A stretch of 64,000 bases of DNA from Steinernema hermaphroditum (taxonomy: Eukaryota; Nematoda; Chromadorea; Rhabditida; Steinernematidae): the NCBI GenBank assembly GCA_030435675.1, contig CM059623.1, positions 10,318,012 to 10,382,011 on the forward strand. The letters are read 5' to 3'. The translations under genes were made by a program, and so were the position numbers. Below, piece after piece: positions 1 to 14,100 of this stretch (positions within the stretch are counted from its first letter, which is position 1; the number at the start of each line of letters is the position of its first letter). Under the pieces are notes generated by a model. It was not told the origin of the DNA, made no database searches, and saw only the letters and a program-made list of their open reading frames with translations.

Positions 1-219
1 GAGCCAAATATGCAGCTAACAGTGAATGTTTCATCCCTTATTCCGAAACGCTATTCCGTTTTGGGAGCCTTTAGGGATCCTCTTCCGAAATTGCCGTCTT
101 CATTAATAGAGCCGCATAGAACTAATACATATCTACCAGTCTATCTACCATATGAAGGCGAACTGGAAATGTCTTTGAAATCACTTTCCATTTTTAGCTT
201 GTATGCCGCCATTTAAGTA

Positions 220-304
220 TCTTTCACAAGGTCGCCGTCTCCGGCACCGGCACCGTTTTGTGTTCATGTTGCCACCGGCGCCGGTAAGGGCACCTTGTGA
301 AAGA
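220..304. repeat. Imperfect inverted repeat, hairpin-forming
   Basis: The 13-nt arm tctttcacaaggt at 220-232 is matched exactly in reverse complement at 292-304. Between the arms lie further GC-rich, partly complementary blocks (ccggcaccggcacc and ccaccggcgccgg). The whole could fold into one long hairpin or be a small MITE-like element. No target-site duplication was identified. Confidence 0.6.
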
Positions 305-847
305 GCCATTAAAGATCATCCGAGTAGATCTAACCGAATGGATTCCTCACTCAAACCATGTTTCATTTCATTTTAGGGTTGATCAAGTCAGCACTGTTGG
401 CTATTTCGTTGACCATGTTCCTCCGACACCCATCAGAAACATCTTTCAATAAGCGTTCCAGTTTTCTTATCTACGACTGAATCTCTCCATAATACACTTC
501 AAGGTCTCCCTTCTGAGGGTCCCTTCTCACTTTCCCGTGGCCTCACTTTAGCCCAGCTGCGTGGCCCTCTCACACAACGAACACTTTCCCACACTTTCGC
601 GCATCCCTTTAGTTTCGCATTCCCTAAAATCTCTTCGGGTGGAATAAGGCCCGGCGGGCACTCTTAAAGTGCAAATCGAGTTACTCCAATTTGGAAGAAG
701 TGCTCGAGGAAGCGTCGGAACGTGCACTGCTTGAAAAGGTGCCCTGCAAGCACGAAGTTTCGATGCATTTTAAGTGTTTACGGGGTGGCGGGTGAAGAGG
801 GTCGAAGAGGGTCATCAACAAAACCGTTTAGGGAACGGAGCTGGAGA

Positions 848-917
848 TGAGAAGCTGGCAGTAGGCAAACAAAGGGGCGATCGGGGGAGCGCAAACTTAA
901 TAGGGTGGGTAAACACT
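848..917 (-). repeat. Diverged third copy of dispersed repeat (fragment)
   Basis: This segment resembles about 70 nt of the repeat arm at 8640-9335 (around 9050-9115) in the same orientation. Shared blocks include gaagctggcagta, gcaaacaaagg, gcgcaaact or gtgcaaacct, and aatagggtgggtaaaca or aatagggcaggtaaaca. It is more diverged than the two full arms, so the repeat family has at least three members within 9 kb. Confidence 0.6.
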
Positions 918-3900
918 GAGTCCATAAGTGGCTAATTAATTGGCAATTCCCAAAAATTCTGCACATAGCCTTTAGTCAGCATTTAGGGCGAATTATACCC
1001 TCGTGACTCTAAGTGCACCCGTAACGTAAAGGCAATTAACAAAGTTTCCCATGTTGGAAAGCGAATTAATCGTCTTGGAAAAGGAGCACAATCGCGGCCT
1101 TTTTCGTCTCACTTTTTCACACCGTCCGCGCCCCTCGGAGTGCCCAATTACGACGGGCGCGCCATCATGCACCGCTACCCAATATGCGGAGCACGCGCCT
1201 CGGATGCACCTTTCTGCGAGGAGATGACTTGAGAGCGCCGCGAGGACATCGCTGCGCTTTGTTTTCGCCGCCGCCACTTTCTTGCCGAAGGCGCGGAGGA
1301 CATGCGACGGGCGATACCGTTGGGCAACGGTCGTTGAGTGGGTGAAGGAGGTCGACTGATGGGGAGGTAGGCGCTGTTTTCGGTTCTCTGCGAGGTTTTG
1401 GATCGAAGACAGGACTGTCTAAGATGGAAGGTAAAATGTAGCCATAGAGAGATCTTGTGATCAGTTATACGAAGGAGAAACCAAAGGCTCTCCGGTCTTT
1501 TCAACTTTTATCCTTGATTTGTTGAAGATTCTCAATGCTGATAGAATGAGTGCAGCTTGAAAATTCATTCGTAAATTCTGTTAAAGCAAAATTGGCATAT
1601 CAGGGCACTCATGTCGCCGTGGATGCCACTCTGTTCTTCTCGTGGATATATTTGATATTCCAATTAGAGTAGGAAATTTGTTAAACAGGGTTGTAGGATA
1701 TTAGATTCGTTCTGATTCGTTTTGTGGAACGAGCATTCCTGCAAGTACCCTTGTCAGGTGAACTCTCCCCAAGGTCCTTTCGAGCGCCCCTTTATAGCGT
1801 CCACGTCCCCTGAATGGTGTCTGCACCAGTAGAAGGATTATTTTAATATTCGCCATAATTCACCATCTAATCGTTTCGCTCCAGCGGGCTTCGGCCATCA
1901 GATGCTCTAATTGAGGAATGTTTGTAATTTTCGCGAATTAAGAGAAACCATTGCGCCGACTAGTCGTCCGTTTCCAAAAAGACCTCCCCTGTGGAGGCAT
2001 TCGGAACGTGTCCGGAGGCACGTTTGCAAACTTGTTTGTTTGTGCTGCAAATGAAACGTTCCTTTTCTATTCGAAGGCTCATTTCAAGATACAATCTGTG
2101 CGCTCAAACTGCAGATATGGCAACACGGAAGGGTGATATCAGGAAATGTGATTTATTGTATTGCGGATAATTCAATTTTTAGCCAGAATTGAATTGAAAA
2201 AAGTGGAAGAAATCCCTCGGGTTTTGCCCTTTGACACATTTGATGATTGAGTTTGTGGCGCGAAATAGTGCAAAACAGGCGTCTTTCGTCGACGGAAATC
2301 CTATATGGTGTTGACGACAGAGCCGCCGGCGATAAACAAAAACATCCTTATTAGTAGTCATTCCATAAATGCCTTCGTTCGTTCCTTCCTTCCGGACTTC
2401 TTATTTTCGACGAACGATGGACGATAAATGTTTATTTATAGCGAATGTCGGTCAGTCGGTATAGCGGTCAGCTTCCAACTAAGTCTTTGTTTGAACCTTA
2501 GGGCTGCTCACGATTTTTGGCCCTGAGACCTTGAAAGTACGTTCATTCCCATCCGGAATTTGAGCGGTTTGATGATCTCTTGTGAAGTCGGAGCTGTTTT
2601 ACATGCATCTTCTCAAAGGCTTGTCCTTATTATCTCTTTCCTCTTTGGAGGCGAATCAACTAGAATTCAAGACATCCGCCCTTCACCCTGAGTATCTACA
2701 CGCCATCGACTACCACAGATGTTGCAAACGACACCAATTTGTGAGGTTGAGCGCCAATCAGGTGACCGATCTGCTCATCGCTGCATGACTAACACTCTCC
2801 AGCGCCTTCTTTGATTTCACGTTGCGCAATTTCGATCGGCACTTCTCAGATTACAGTCTTCCAATGGAGACACCCACTTTCACTGTTCGTAAACAGCCCT
2901 TCCCGTCGCGGCCTTCGGGGACAGGTGGCCACATTGTATCTGCACTGATTCTTATAATCCCGTTGAAACGAATGCCGTAATACAATTAATTTCCAAGCAC
3001 CGCCGCGTGTGGGATTTGCCAATACAAAGGAAGACTATTTTTGAGACGGTGTGAGAGACTATTTCTGGATAGGTCGCAGTCGAGAGCGGTCGTAGTTTCC
3101 GATGTTTTGCCTCTAGCCGTATGGCCTAGAACAACATCCTGTCCCAACTTCTGACCTCCCGTTAAGAAGCTTCCCACCGCTCGGCGCCTTCAAAGCCTCC
3201 TCAGCGCCTAACCCTTGACCAGCTGATCCCAAAGTTTTCTTTGGCGCTAATCCTCCTGTCGGTGCCCGAGTAATCCTTGTCCACTGCCACCTCTTTCGCA
3301 CCATAATAGTCCTCGCCCCAATTTGCATAGCCCCATCGTCCCTCCTCACCGCCTAGCCGAGCGGGGCGTGGCCGGCTGTCCCTCGCCGGGTGGTCCCCAC
3401 TCACCCACCCGAGTCGGCGATCCTCTCCCTCTGGAAACTCTGGCGCCCCTCCAACACGGATTCGCTTCTTCTTGGCGCGGATTAAAGCGCCTCAAACGCT
3501 CACTTTAGCGGTCTTCCAGTCGGGATCCGGTTTCGCGCCGCGCATTTTTGTCGCGTCCCCGCGCCGAAGTGCCCATTTGCATAAGTAATAAACGGGCACC
3601 GAACTGACGAGCGAACGCACGCCCAAGTCGTCTTCTTTAAAGGCCGTTCAAGACCATAATTACTGTTTGGCGCACGACCTTGAAGAGTTTCGCGCGACGG
3701 CGGCGAAGATGCGCAGCCCGAAGAAGGCAGGCGAGGTGTGCTACGAGTCGGCTGACGGCGGACTACCGGGAAGGGGATCCGTGGGGATTCGGCTTCCAGG
3801 CTTACCTAAAGTGTCGTTGTTTTGAGGGGATTATCTGTTTTGTAGGATAACGCGATTTGACCTGAAATTGGGTTAATTAAAGGTCAAGGGGCTTTTTTTG

Positions 3901-4159
3901 TACTTTTTTTGCGCTGTTTGAGATAATTCTGCTTTGCGGACTCTATGTTCACGTAATGACTTTCTATTTCACGATATATCAATAGTTTGATGAATCACCC
4001 TCGTGTTGTCCCGTTTTCAATCACCCTCACTCACTTCATTGATATTTCTTCTCATTTTCTAAATCCCAGAGAAGTCTTCAAAACCAAGGCCTTTAAAGCT
4101 CTTAGTTCTTTTACATTTTTGTGCCTCTACAGTTTCCCCTTCATTCTTGACACCTTCGA

Positions 4160-4870
4160 TACAATTTGGCTTCAATTGTATAGCCATCCGCCGCGATCTT
4201 AGCACCACGACGTATAACTGTGTCACTTAGCGGTCAATCGTTTTTTTTCCAAACCGTTCGTCGTAGCGTCGAAACCGGATTTCGGTTTTGTCCTGAACAC
4301 GACGATCAGACGTTGATTTACGAGGGTAATTTCGGTGATTTCTGGAATCCTAGCAGTCAACGATCGATGCTGCTCCCCCCTGTTTACCTGCCCTATTAGG
4401 TTTGCACACCGCCAATCGCCTTTGTTTGCTTACTGCCAGCTTCGCTTCTTCAAGCGCAGCCCTGAACGCCCTTTCGGATGTCTAATTAGCCCATTTATCG
4501 CTCCTTCAAAGTGTATATCTTCTGACCCAAACGGTGTTTGAGCTTCTCCTCGGACAGGCATGGCCAGCGCCTAAGCCGGATTAGGGCGCGTGGCTCCTGT
4601 TTGCGGAGTCAAACTGCTGGACTGACAGGTCGAAGGCTGTCAAGGAAGCAGTAGAAGTGACTTGGCGGAGATTTCGATAAGCGTTCATGGGTTTAGAAGC
4701 GGTGATAAAAAGGGTACTTTTCGAGAAATATATCTGGAGGGTCGTTGGCGGTCCACATCTAATGGGAATCTCAAAAAAGTGGAAGCGCCGTGAAGTTCCA
4801 AATCGAATTTCAGAAAGTGCCTCAGAAACAAAACAAAAAGACCTATTTGGGGCTGTTTACTCTAAATTTC
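4160..4870 (+). repeat. Arm 1 of a ~700-bp inverted repeat
   Basis: Positions about 4160-4870 recur in reverse complement at about 8640-9335. The match runs from a shared outer end (tttggcttcaattgta) to a shared inner end (gtttactctaaatt) with scattered substitutions and small indels. A 68-codon open frame inside (4335-4541) is conserved in the other arm (8953-9159, -), but I see no domain in it and take it as part of the repeat. The arms bracket the first five cadherin coding exons (5146-7694). This is probably a non-autonomous mobile repeat present in both orientations. Confidence 0.85.
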
Positions 4871-5145
4871 ATTTTGGACCTAGTGCTTTCTCTCCGAAAT
4901 TAGGCACCCCTTCTTCCACTTGCCCACCCTTTTTCAGAGATTGAGTCAATCCACAGTGGAGATCTTCTTCATTTCCTGTTTGCTTTTTTACATTCAAGTG
5001 GTATGTCTTCGCGTAGCTTTCAGTGAAAGTATTATGGTGGTACTCGGCCCTTTTGCTCCTACTCTAACGCAATGTTTGTCCATTTCAGATTTCGCCCCTA
5101 TTCATTTCCTCTATTATGGCCTAACCTCGGCTGCCCATTCACACC

Positions 5146-8100
5146 ATGATGAATTTCCTTCTTCTTCTTCTCACCTCCGCCGGTGTTTGCCTAACGGCGG
5201 TCAGCGGCGAAGTTGAGCGCCGTCTGAACGTGTCCGAAGCGGCGCCTCCGGGGACGATCGTCGGCCACATCGATGCCCGCGGGCCAGTCCCCGGCGGTCA
5301 GCCCAACTTCTACATTGTTTACCCGAACCCTAATGGACGCGCCGAGAACGTAAGAGTTTGGTGTTGGCGAGTTGCAAAAGTGGGTCGAGAGGGCGCTGCC
5401 CGAATTCAATTAAGCGTTTTTGGCGCACACACAGCAGCCGCAAATCAACTTCTGCCGGGGCGCCAGTGGCCCCGCGGGATTCTGAGTGGAGGGCTGGGAC
5501 GAAAAAGTGGACCGATGGGAGTGAGGGAGGAGGAGGACAATGGCGCGTTGGGAAGGGATGAAAGTGACCTGGCCAACTAGTGGGCAACCTACTCAAAAAA
5601 GAGTTAATTAGCATATAAGGTGTCTTCTTTTAATCACCTACGTGGAGCTATCCTCTCCTCCGGGGATTCGCATTAATTTTACAAGCAGAATGGACGATTT
5701 CGAAAGCAATAAAAGAGAACCAGGTCCTCCTTCTCCCCTTTTCACAGTCGTCCAAATCCAAAAACAAGAATTAGATCCAATTATCTTCTTGTTGGGGCGC
5801 GTCGGATTTACGACTCCTTTTTGGGTTTATCGCTTTGTTTGTCTAGTAGACGCGCAGCGAGATCGACGAGAAAAATAGGGTCCAATTAATTATCGCATCA
5901 TTGTGCGTTGTGCAACAGATGGACCACACACCGAGACGAAACGAGCGCTAATTTGCATAACTGAGGAAGCGGAAGATTTGTGGGAATTGCAGATGAGATT
6001 ACGGTAATCACAGATGTGGTTTAGGATCTGAACGTTAATGAAGTGAGCGGGGAAATCACGGTAAAAAGGATCCTCGACTTCGAAACCACGAGGGAGTACG
6101 TCCTCCTTGCTGTGCCCACAGATGGATCCCCTGGAATCAGGGTTACGGTAGAGGTGCTCGACGAGAACGACAATGCCCCTGTGTTTCCTGTAGATCAAAT
6201 CCAGGTGACTGAACGTGTGAATTTCGGTGAAACGGAGCCTTTTTAGTTGGAGATATCAGAATACGCTCGGATGCAGGCAGAGATGCCGCTCCCTTCGGCC
6301 ACAGACGCCGACTCCGGCGCCTACGGAGTCCAGAAGTACCGTATATCCGGGGGAAACGTGAACAACGTGTTCCGCCTCGCCACTAAGAAGCTAAACGAGG
6401 TGCTTTATGTGGACCTCGTGGTCAACGGAGAACTCGATAGGGAATACAGAGACCACTACGATCTAGAGATCGAGGCCCTCGATGCCGGGGAGCCCCCGAA
6501 GAGGGGGACTTTAAGGGTGCACGTGCAGACTCTCGACGCGAACGACAACGCGCCCGAGTTCCTGAAGCCGAGATACATGGCTACGGTACCTGCGACGGCT
6601 ACGGTAGACGACGAAGTGCTGCAGGTGCAGGCCAGAGACGCTGATATAGGAGAGAACGCGAGGATCAGCTACAGATTCTCTCAAGTAGGCGCGTTCAGAA
6701 GTTGCCGAAACCGAAGAGAAATCTTTTAGAGTCGCTCCAATGTGGCGCCTAAGTTTCGAATCGAAGAGCCGACGGGAATCATCCGCGTCTTCGACGCCCA
6801 TCTCGTCCACGGCTCCATCCATGAACTCCTGGTTGTCGCCTCCGACCACGGCCTTCCGCAACCTCTCGAATCCACCGCGTTCGTCACGATTACGGTGGCA
6901 TCGGGGAAGGACTCTGGCTCCCTGGCCAGCCTCGACATTGTGTGGTTGACCGACGACGGCCAGCCCCAGCTCTTCGAGAACGTCACCATCGGCGCCGTCT
7001 TGGCGCGAATCTCCGTCGTCTCCGCGCAGAAGTCCGAACTCTCCATGACGGGAAGTACCGTAATCTGCATGCGCCAGAGTGAATCGTCCAACATCTACCT
7101 CCTCATTGTGTGCGGTCCTCTGAATCGAGAGTCCGACGCCAGCTACCGTCTCGCCTTTGTGCTCAAGTCGGTGCCGGAGGGAAACGTTCTCCTCGAGCAG
7201 CCTGTGGTCGTCGAAGTGAACGACGTGAACGACAACGCGCCCGAGTGGAGCCAGGACACCTACCGTATCGCCGTGAACAGGTCAAGTCTGCATGACGCCG
7301 TCGTCTATCAGTTCATCGCCCGTGATGCCGACGAAGGGGAGAACGGAAGGTTACGGTATCAGCTGAGCGGAACCGATGTGTTCAAGATCGACGAGCGAAC
7401 GGGGATTCTGACTATGACTAGGGAGGTAAGGGTTACTGTCGTGGCATACAGCTTCCAGCTGTTCTCATTTTCGAATCCCAACTTCTTATACGTATTTTCC
7501 AGATGGACTGCGCCATGGGTGCCGAAGTGAAGTTCACCATCGCCGCTTCGGATCACGGCAAACCCCCTCTCACCTCGTCGTGTACCGTAATCGTGGACAT
7601 CACCGATCTGAACGCGAAGCCGCCGGTGTTCGAGAAGACGCTCTACGAGGTGACTGTGAAAGAGGACGCCGACGTCGGCACCTGTCTCCTCAAGGTTGGT
7701 CTTTATTATGCGATTCCCTGTTTGCATAAGCGCCATCTGCTTCCTAATGGTCTCTTCTTCTTGTCCTGACGCAGATCAAGTGGGTGTCGGGAACACGGAC
7801 ATCGATCTGTGTGGCCGCCGTTATCATATTACCCACTTAAGCCCATAATTAACCAATAACTTCCCGGTCGCGCCAGGACCAAATCAGCGCCTCCGAGTGG
7901 AATATAATTTCGGGACATTTCAAATTTTACGATTTCATTATGTAAATTTTGGCGCCAATTTCCGACGTATTCATCGACGTTTCGGCGGAGTCCAACTTCG
8001 CCACCGAAGAATAGCCGAATAATTAAGTGGTCGTTGGGGACGTCAATTAGCACTCAAGAGCCGAAGAGGGGCGAACGACTAATTAAGGCTGTCCGCGCGC

Positions 8101-11100
8101 CCGGGTGGCCGAGCGGGGATTAGACGCAAACAAATCCCGGGTCAAAGTCGGGGACGCGCTCTAATTTTGGTTTGCCGCTTTGGCGCATTTTTTCGACCGA
8201 AAAAGAGGAGTTAGTGCAGGGTTGATTAAACGAGGTTAGGGGTGTGGGTGGATTTGGATTTTCGAATCCAAGTGACCACTACTATTTCTGCACATAGTGA
8301 CCACTGCTTCTGTAGGAAATGTGGATGCTATGAAAATGGCTTGTCTGGTCGATTTGGACGATTGGGCTTTCGATTTCCAAAAGAGTCGATTAGACTCCTA
8401 ACTTTATCTGGTTGCAATGGATAGGAAACTTAAGTGGTTTTTCTGAAAGTGCACTCTAATCCTGGGCAATGTATCTGTGTATCCCATTTCCGGGTTCTGA
8501 CTTGTAATGTCTCCCTTATGGACATTCTATAAGAAATGCTAATTCATTTGGGTAGCCCTATGTCCAGATGTCCCTGATTGGAAATGAAAGGACACTTCAA
8601 GGGCGCCCTTAATAAGAAAGGGAATCCAGAAAAAATTTAGAGTAAACAACAAATCTTTTTGTTTTGTTTCTGAGGCACTTTCTGAAATTCGATTTGGAAC
8701 TTCACGGCCCTCCTACTTTTTTGAGATTCCCATTAGATGTGACCGCCGATGACCATCCAGATATATTTCTCGAAAAGTACCCTTTTTATCGCCGCTTCCA
8801 AACCCATAAATGTTTATCGAAATCTCCGCCAAGTCACTTCTACTGCTTCCTTGACGGCCTTCGACCTGTCAGTCCAGCAGTTTGACTCCGCAAACAGGAG
8901 CCACGCGCCCTAATCCGGCTTAGGCGCTGGCCATGCCTGTCCGAGGAGAAGCTCAAACACCGTTTGGGTCAGAAGATATACACTTTGAAGGAGCGATAAA
9001 TGGGCTAATTAGACATCCGAAAGGGCGTTCAGGGCTGCGCTTGAAGAAGCGAAGCTGGCAGTAAGCAAACAAAGGCGATTGGCGGTGTGCAAACCTAATA
9101 GGGCAGGTAAACAGGGGGGAGCAGCATCGATCGTTGACTGCTAGGATTCCAGAAATCACCGAAATTACCCTCGTAAATCAACGTCTGATCGTCGTGTTCA
9201 GGACAAAACCGAAATTCGGTTTCGACGCTACGACGAACGGTTTGGAAAAAACCGATTGACCGCTAAGTGACACAGTTACACGGCGCTAAGATCGCGGCGG
9301 GTGGCTATACAATTGAAGCCAAATTTTGGTACTGCAATGATCATCTACCGTACACTGTGACCCGTCTGGTCTGACGCTAATGACGTCTGTCCCATTTTTC
9401 GGCACATAAAAGCACTGCACTTCCTTCTGACACTAATCCACCGGGACGTCGGAGACCTTGTCTTGCATAATATCGCTGCGGCGTGCAAGGCCACCCGGAA
9501 CCGGTGTTGTTACCTGTCGCTGCGCGGGAGACAACAGTGGGAAAGGCGCCGGCGACACTCCATTAAGTTGTAAACACCCTTGGGAATGTCGGGTAAAGGA
9601 ACCCGCGGAGCCTCAAGGTGAGGATGTGGCATTGAGTGCTCCAAAGGGCAGATAGGGGACTTTGCCGGGTGGTAATTACGGTAGAAAAGGACGTTTAGGG
9701 ACTGTGATGGAGTGGTGGGGAGGATAGTACATGCACCACAGAATGGAAGTACTTGTCATGATTTAACTGGTCCAAAGAACTTCTAGCAAAAGTGCGTCCT
9801 TCGACTCTAATCTCTGCAGTATTTCCCTATAAATCCGTCTACTTCTATTGGCAAAGATATCATTCATTCCTTTTCCTTGTTTCTCCCCATTGGGAGCGAT
9901 TTGTTTTTGCGCTCTCCACGGGAGTTCCACAAATTTGCATATCCGCGCGCAGCCCTAATAAATAACTCCAATCTGTCCTCCTTCTTCTTATTGTTTTTGT
10001 CGCGGGCGGTGATGAATCGCCGCGTTCGGTGACATTAATTCCGCGCCGTCGGAGGGGAGAAGTGGCGAAGGAGGCCTTGAACGTCCTTCCGACCGATTAA
10101 CTTAACGGCCACTTCGCGTGTGCGCATTTTTGAAAGAAGATGGGGAAGAACTTGGAGGGATGATGGTGACCGGATGTCGTCGAAGAAGGTGGCCTCCCTT
10201 CTCTCTCTATAGTTCCGTTCCCGGCCTTCGGCACCTCAAGAAGTTGGTGCACTTCTAGAGTGCTGCATGTGTAGGCCTACCGTAAGCCCACGGTGTTGAA
10301 ATCGTGACTCATCTCGCAGACCACAATCTTCAAAGAAAACGAATAACAATCTATTCACCTCGCGACCAACGATTGCATATTTAGAGGAGGACAAAAAACA
10401 AATGGTTAATCACAAGGCACCAAAAATTATTAGAACAACAATAGAGCCGGCATCCATTGACAATAGGCGTGATTCACACAGTCTTTGGCCATCCTCAATT
10501 GTTGTCCACATTCCTTGAAGTAAATGGGGATTACAAGAAATGCTGCAAATCTCGGTGGATTAAAGAGATTACACTCCAGACTTCAAAGAGCAGGACCGGA
10601 GCTGCATACTATAGCTGCTCCTTTTTGAGTTGTAGCTTGAATCGAACATTTCATAATCCCTTTATCGTACCAAAATAAAACAGTAGGCGATTCCACATTA
10701 GAGTCATATTGCAAGCCCTTTTTCATTTGGTCGGTTTCCGTTTGGCCGAAGAGCTTCGGCTAGCCGGACGCCCTTTGACGCTCGTCTTCCGGGCGCCGCC
10801 GGTCGGAGGACGCTTCGTGGCCTGATCCATCATGTCCAGCATGTCCTGACCTTTCGACTTTTTCGGCGCCAAAGGCGCTTTTTTCTTCTCTCCACTCACC
10901 GACATCTGAACGAGTTCTTCTTTTTTGACGATATAACAACACCCCAAACCTCTTCCATTGCCTTCGACAGGCTCTTCTTCTTCGTCGCGTCCACCTTCTT
11001 CGCCTTCTGCATGCCCGTTTTCTCCGCTACCGTTTCCCCTTTCGTGTCGGGAGCCTCTTCCGCCGCCTCCCGGGCCCCTTCGCCTCCAAAGAGATCCAAC

Positions 11101-14100
11101 TCGAAGTTGTCACCCCTGGCGCCGGCATCTCGGGGCTTGATGAGTGACTGGAGGAGAGTCATTTCCTCAGCTGAGCAGCTCTCCGGAGGTTCGGCCGCCG
11201 ACTCGCCAGATACCTGGAAAAGGGCGTATTTACTGCACGCCTAATAATGGGATAAGTCGGGTATAGGTAAACAGGACAGGGAACACGAGCGCCCTCGTGC
11301 TCTCTATGACCAACTGAATGGTCTACGGTAATACAATTGACTTCTTTATCAGGTGGTCTAACTGCGACACTAACAGAGCCTAACAACGCTCTATATGCAG
11401 AGATATCCTTCAGGGTCATGAATTGTCATTTGAGGGACAACTTATCTGATGTCTATAAGGGGAAACCTAATCAAGAAGAGTAGTTTAGAAGCCATTAAAA
11501 CACGACCTTAAAGAAATCTAAACCTAGGATGTCTCATCAAAATGAACCTCAATAACTAACATCCAGCAGATCTAAAACAGACACACAACCTAACCACCCA
11601 TAAATCCGACCTCGAAAGCACTTTGCGTACAAACTCCACCCGAAATTAATAAATTCCATCGGATTTAATGCATTATTCCCAATTATCGGACCGTTTCCAA
11701 GGAGAGTGCCTTGAGGTGGGCTCGTGACCTAAGGTCCCCGTGGACAACAACACGTCGCTACTCGGAAAAGTAGAAGGTTCGCTTTTGGGAATCGAGCTAA
11801 AAATGCAGCTTTACTTCCTTTTTGAGTGACTAATGAGCTCGTAAAAGGACCTTCCAGGTGAACATGCACTCTTCGTGATTAGAGTCTGAATGGTAATCCG
11901 CCTGACGGATTAGGTTATGTGATTCATTAGGGTCCTGTGACGACACATAACGTGACGGGAACATTTATATTTTATTTTTCTTTTACAGTTTTTTACAGTT
12001 TCTCAATTATTTAGGTAAACAGATTATTTCTAATCTGCTGGATAATGGTTTCCAGAGAAGTGATTAGACCCATAGTGAACAGCAAACTAGACATAGACAA
12101 AGACAGCAAGTATTCCTGTCAGACAGTCAAGGACATGGTCTAAAACTTCACCGAGAACGGGTCAACTTCTGTCCAAGGCTGCAGTCAAACAGTAGTCTCT
12201 ATGATCACTTTTATGATCACTTAAAAGAGACTGGCCACCCCAAGGAGCCGATCTCCGTCTCTCTCCTAGATTCCAATGTGGACCACAAAAAGTTATTGTC
12301 AACTCTGAAATTTATTTTTGACGAAAATCCACTCAAAAATTAGAACTGGCACATCTCCGCAGCTTCCCACTGGACGACTATAAAGGCAGCAATGACAATG
12401 CTCTCCCTAGGCTCTTACCGTAGGATTCTCGTCGGAGTCCTTGAACACGTTCCTCCCGAAGGGAAAGCTGCGCTGAATGGAGTAGGCGAGATCGAGCTAA
12501 ACGGGCTTAGCGATCAGAGTCCACCTCCCGGGCCACGCCCCTTACATCGTCGACGACTTTGTAGAAGAGGTGGTAGTTGGAGACGGGGTCGAAGCGGGTA
12601 CGGTGGGACTGACATCCCTTGCTGTAGTAGGTTACGGTGCCCGGGAGTTCGTAGCGGAGGGAGACCTTCTCCAGTTCGTCTTTGAGAATGAACTTTCCCT
12701 CTTGGTTCTGGGCGTTGTCCCTGATGAGATGAGAGATCTTGGCGCGCTGGTTCTAAAAGGATTTCGCTGTCCAGTAAAAGTAGTCCTGGGTCCCACCAAG
12801 AAGAAGTTGAGCACGGATTGACGAGCCATGGCGAGGAGATAGGTTGGCTGATTGTAGAGCAGCGTGATCATCTTGTCATGGGCGTTGTTGATCATCCTCT
12901 GGCACTCCTCGTCATACGACACCAGCTCCCTCACGCCGTCGAAGTGGTTCAGGGTCAGAATGAGAAGGTGCTGAGGATCGGCACACATCGATACTTGGTA
13001 CTTCACGTTCATCGTCATCAGGTCGAAGAGCTTGTCCATGCTGCAACTCATTACCTTGATTGACGCCTGTTTTTCGAGGAAATGATTAAAGAGGGATTTA
13101 TGGAATGCAATTAACCCCCGTATTTAGGAGAAAAATGGATTCTCAAGAATCACGGAGTCTATTATTAGAGCCTCTGGGGTTTACTGGCAAACAAGGAGGT
13201 AAAACGAACTCCAAGGACTGAAGGGACATCAGTAAACCTGTCTATCATGCGTTCCCGCTGACCTGTTTACATTGATTCTCATGATGCTCGAATGGGCGAT
13301 CTTGGTGAAGACGGCCTTAAACGCCAGCAGATCGAAGGCGGGATTCCGAGCGTCGGTGGCGTCCACGAGGCCCTCGAGTTCCTCCTTGTGGTGCTCGATG
13401 ACCTCTTCGTGCCTCTCGATCACCTCGCGCACCACAGTCGGCGAGTACATCGTGGCGACGATGTCGGCGATCACCTTCGTGTGCTTTTCGCCCTTCAGCT
13501 GCTGCGTCTGAAGGTGCGACGTCTACAAGACGGAGTTGGACACCCACCAGACGCTGCATGAGGATGTAAATCATCTCGGCGCCCATGTTGAAGTAGATGA
13601 TGGGCACGGCGAAGTCCATCGTGGCGAACCTAAAAGAGGGTCCTCGGCAAAACGAATAAACTCGGGGTGGCCGGGGGTGGCTAGCGGGCCGTCGTGTTTC
13701 CATGGCGACGCCTGAATCGGTAACGCGCGCTGCATAAGAGGGCGCCTTTCGGTGTGGTGCCTTGGGATTTGTAGGTTCCTCGGACGGCCGGCGTGTCGAG
13801 GGTGGTGGGGGTAAACAGGGCAACTACTAGAAGTGGCGGTGATGTGGAAATTCTATTCGAAATTGAAGGTAGAACAGTGGTAGAGGAACTTGGAATGGAA
13901 ATTGTGGCCATCGAGGTGCTTTCAAGACTCTATTCTATGAATGCCTCAGTGAACATCAGTGAAAATTCGATATATGGACAGCTAAGAAGATAGCCAATTT
14001 CGTGAGCAGTATATATGGTTTTAAAAGGACTAAGGCAAAACTGCGCTATCCCAAAATGTATTAATCAGTAACTCTCGTCACAGTTCATTGCATGATTCAC

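Larger units (their letters stand above)
1..5145. other. Gene-free 5' flank of the cadherin gene
   Basis: No open frame here shows a recognisable domain or a consistent exon chain; all are short and unsupported. The stretch holds a hairpin-forming inverted repeat (220-304), a fragment of a dispersed repeat (about 848-917) and one full arm of the same repeat (about 4160-4870). A GC-rich patch at about 3600-3790 could be a promoter region or a 5' non-coding exon of the cadherin gene, but nothing proves it. A pyrimidine-rich acceptor (ttcag) about 60 nt before the cadherin start could receive a spliced leader or end a 5' UTR intron. Confidence 0.6.

Noticed and set aside
2440..2520. tRNA-like segment (gtcggtatagcggtcagc with gtttgaacctt)
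   Set aside because: It has A-box and B-box resemblance and a CTAAG/CTTAG stem, but no matching acceptor stem or anticodon arm; at most a tRNA-derived relic.
3113..3404. Overlapping minus-strand frames in a GC-rich stretch
   Set aside because: Two frames are open at once, no domain, and no acceptor/donor pair in phase.
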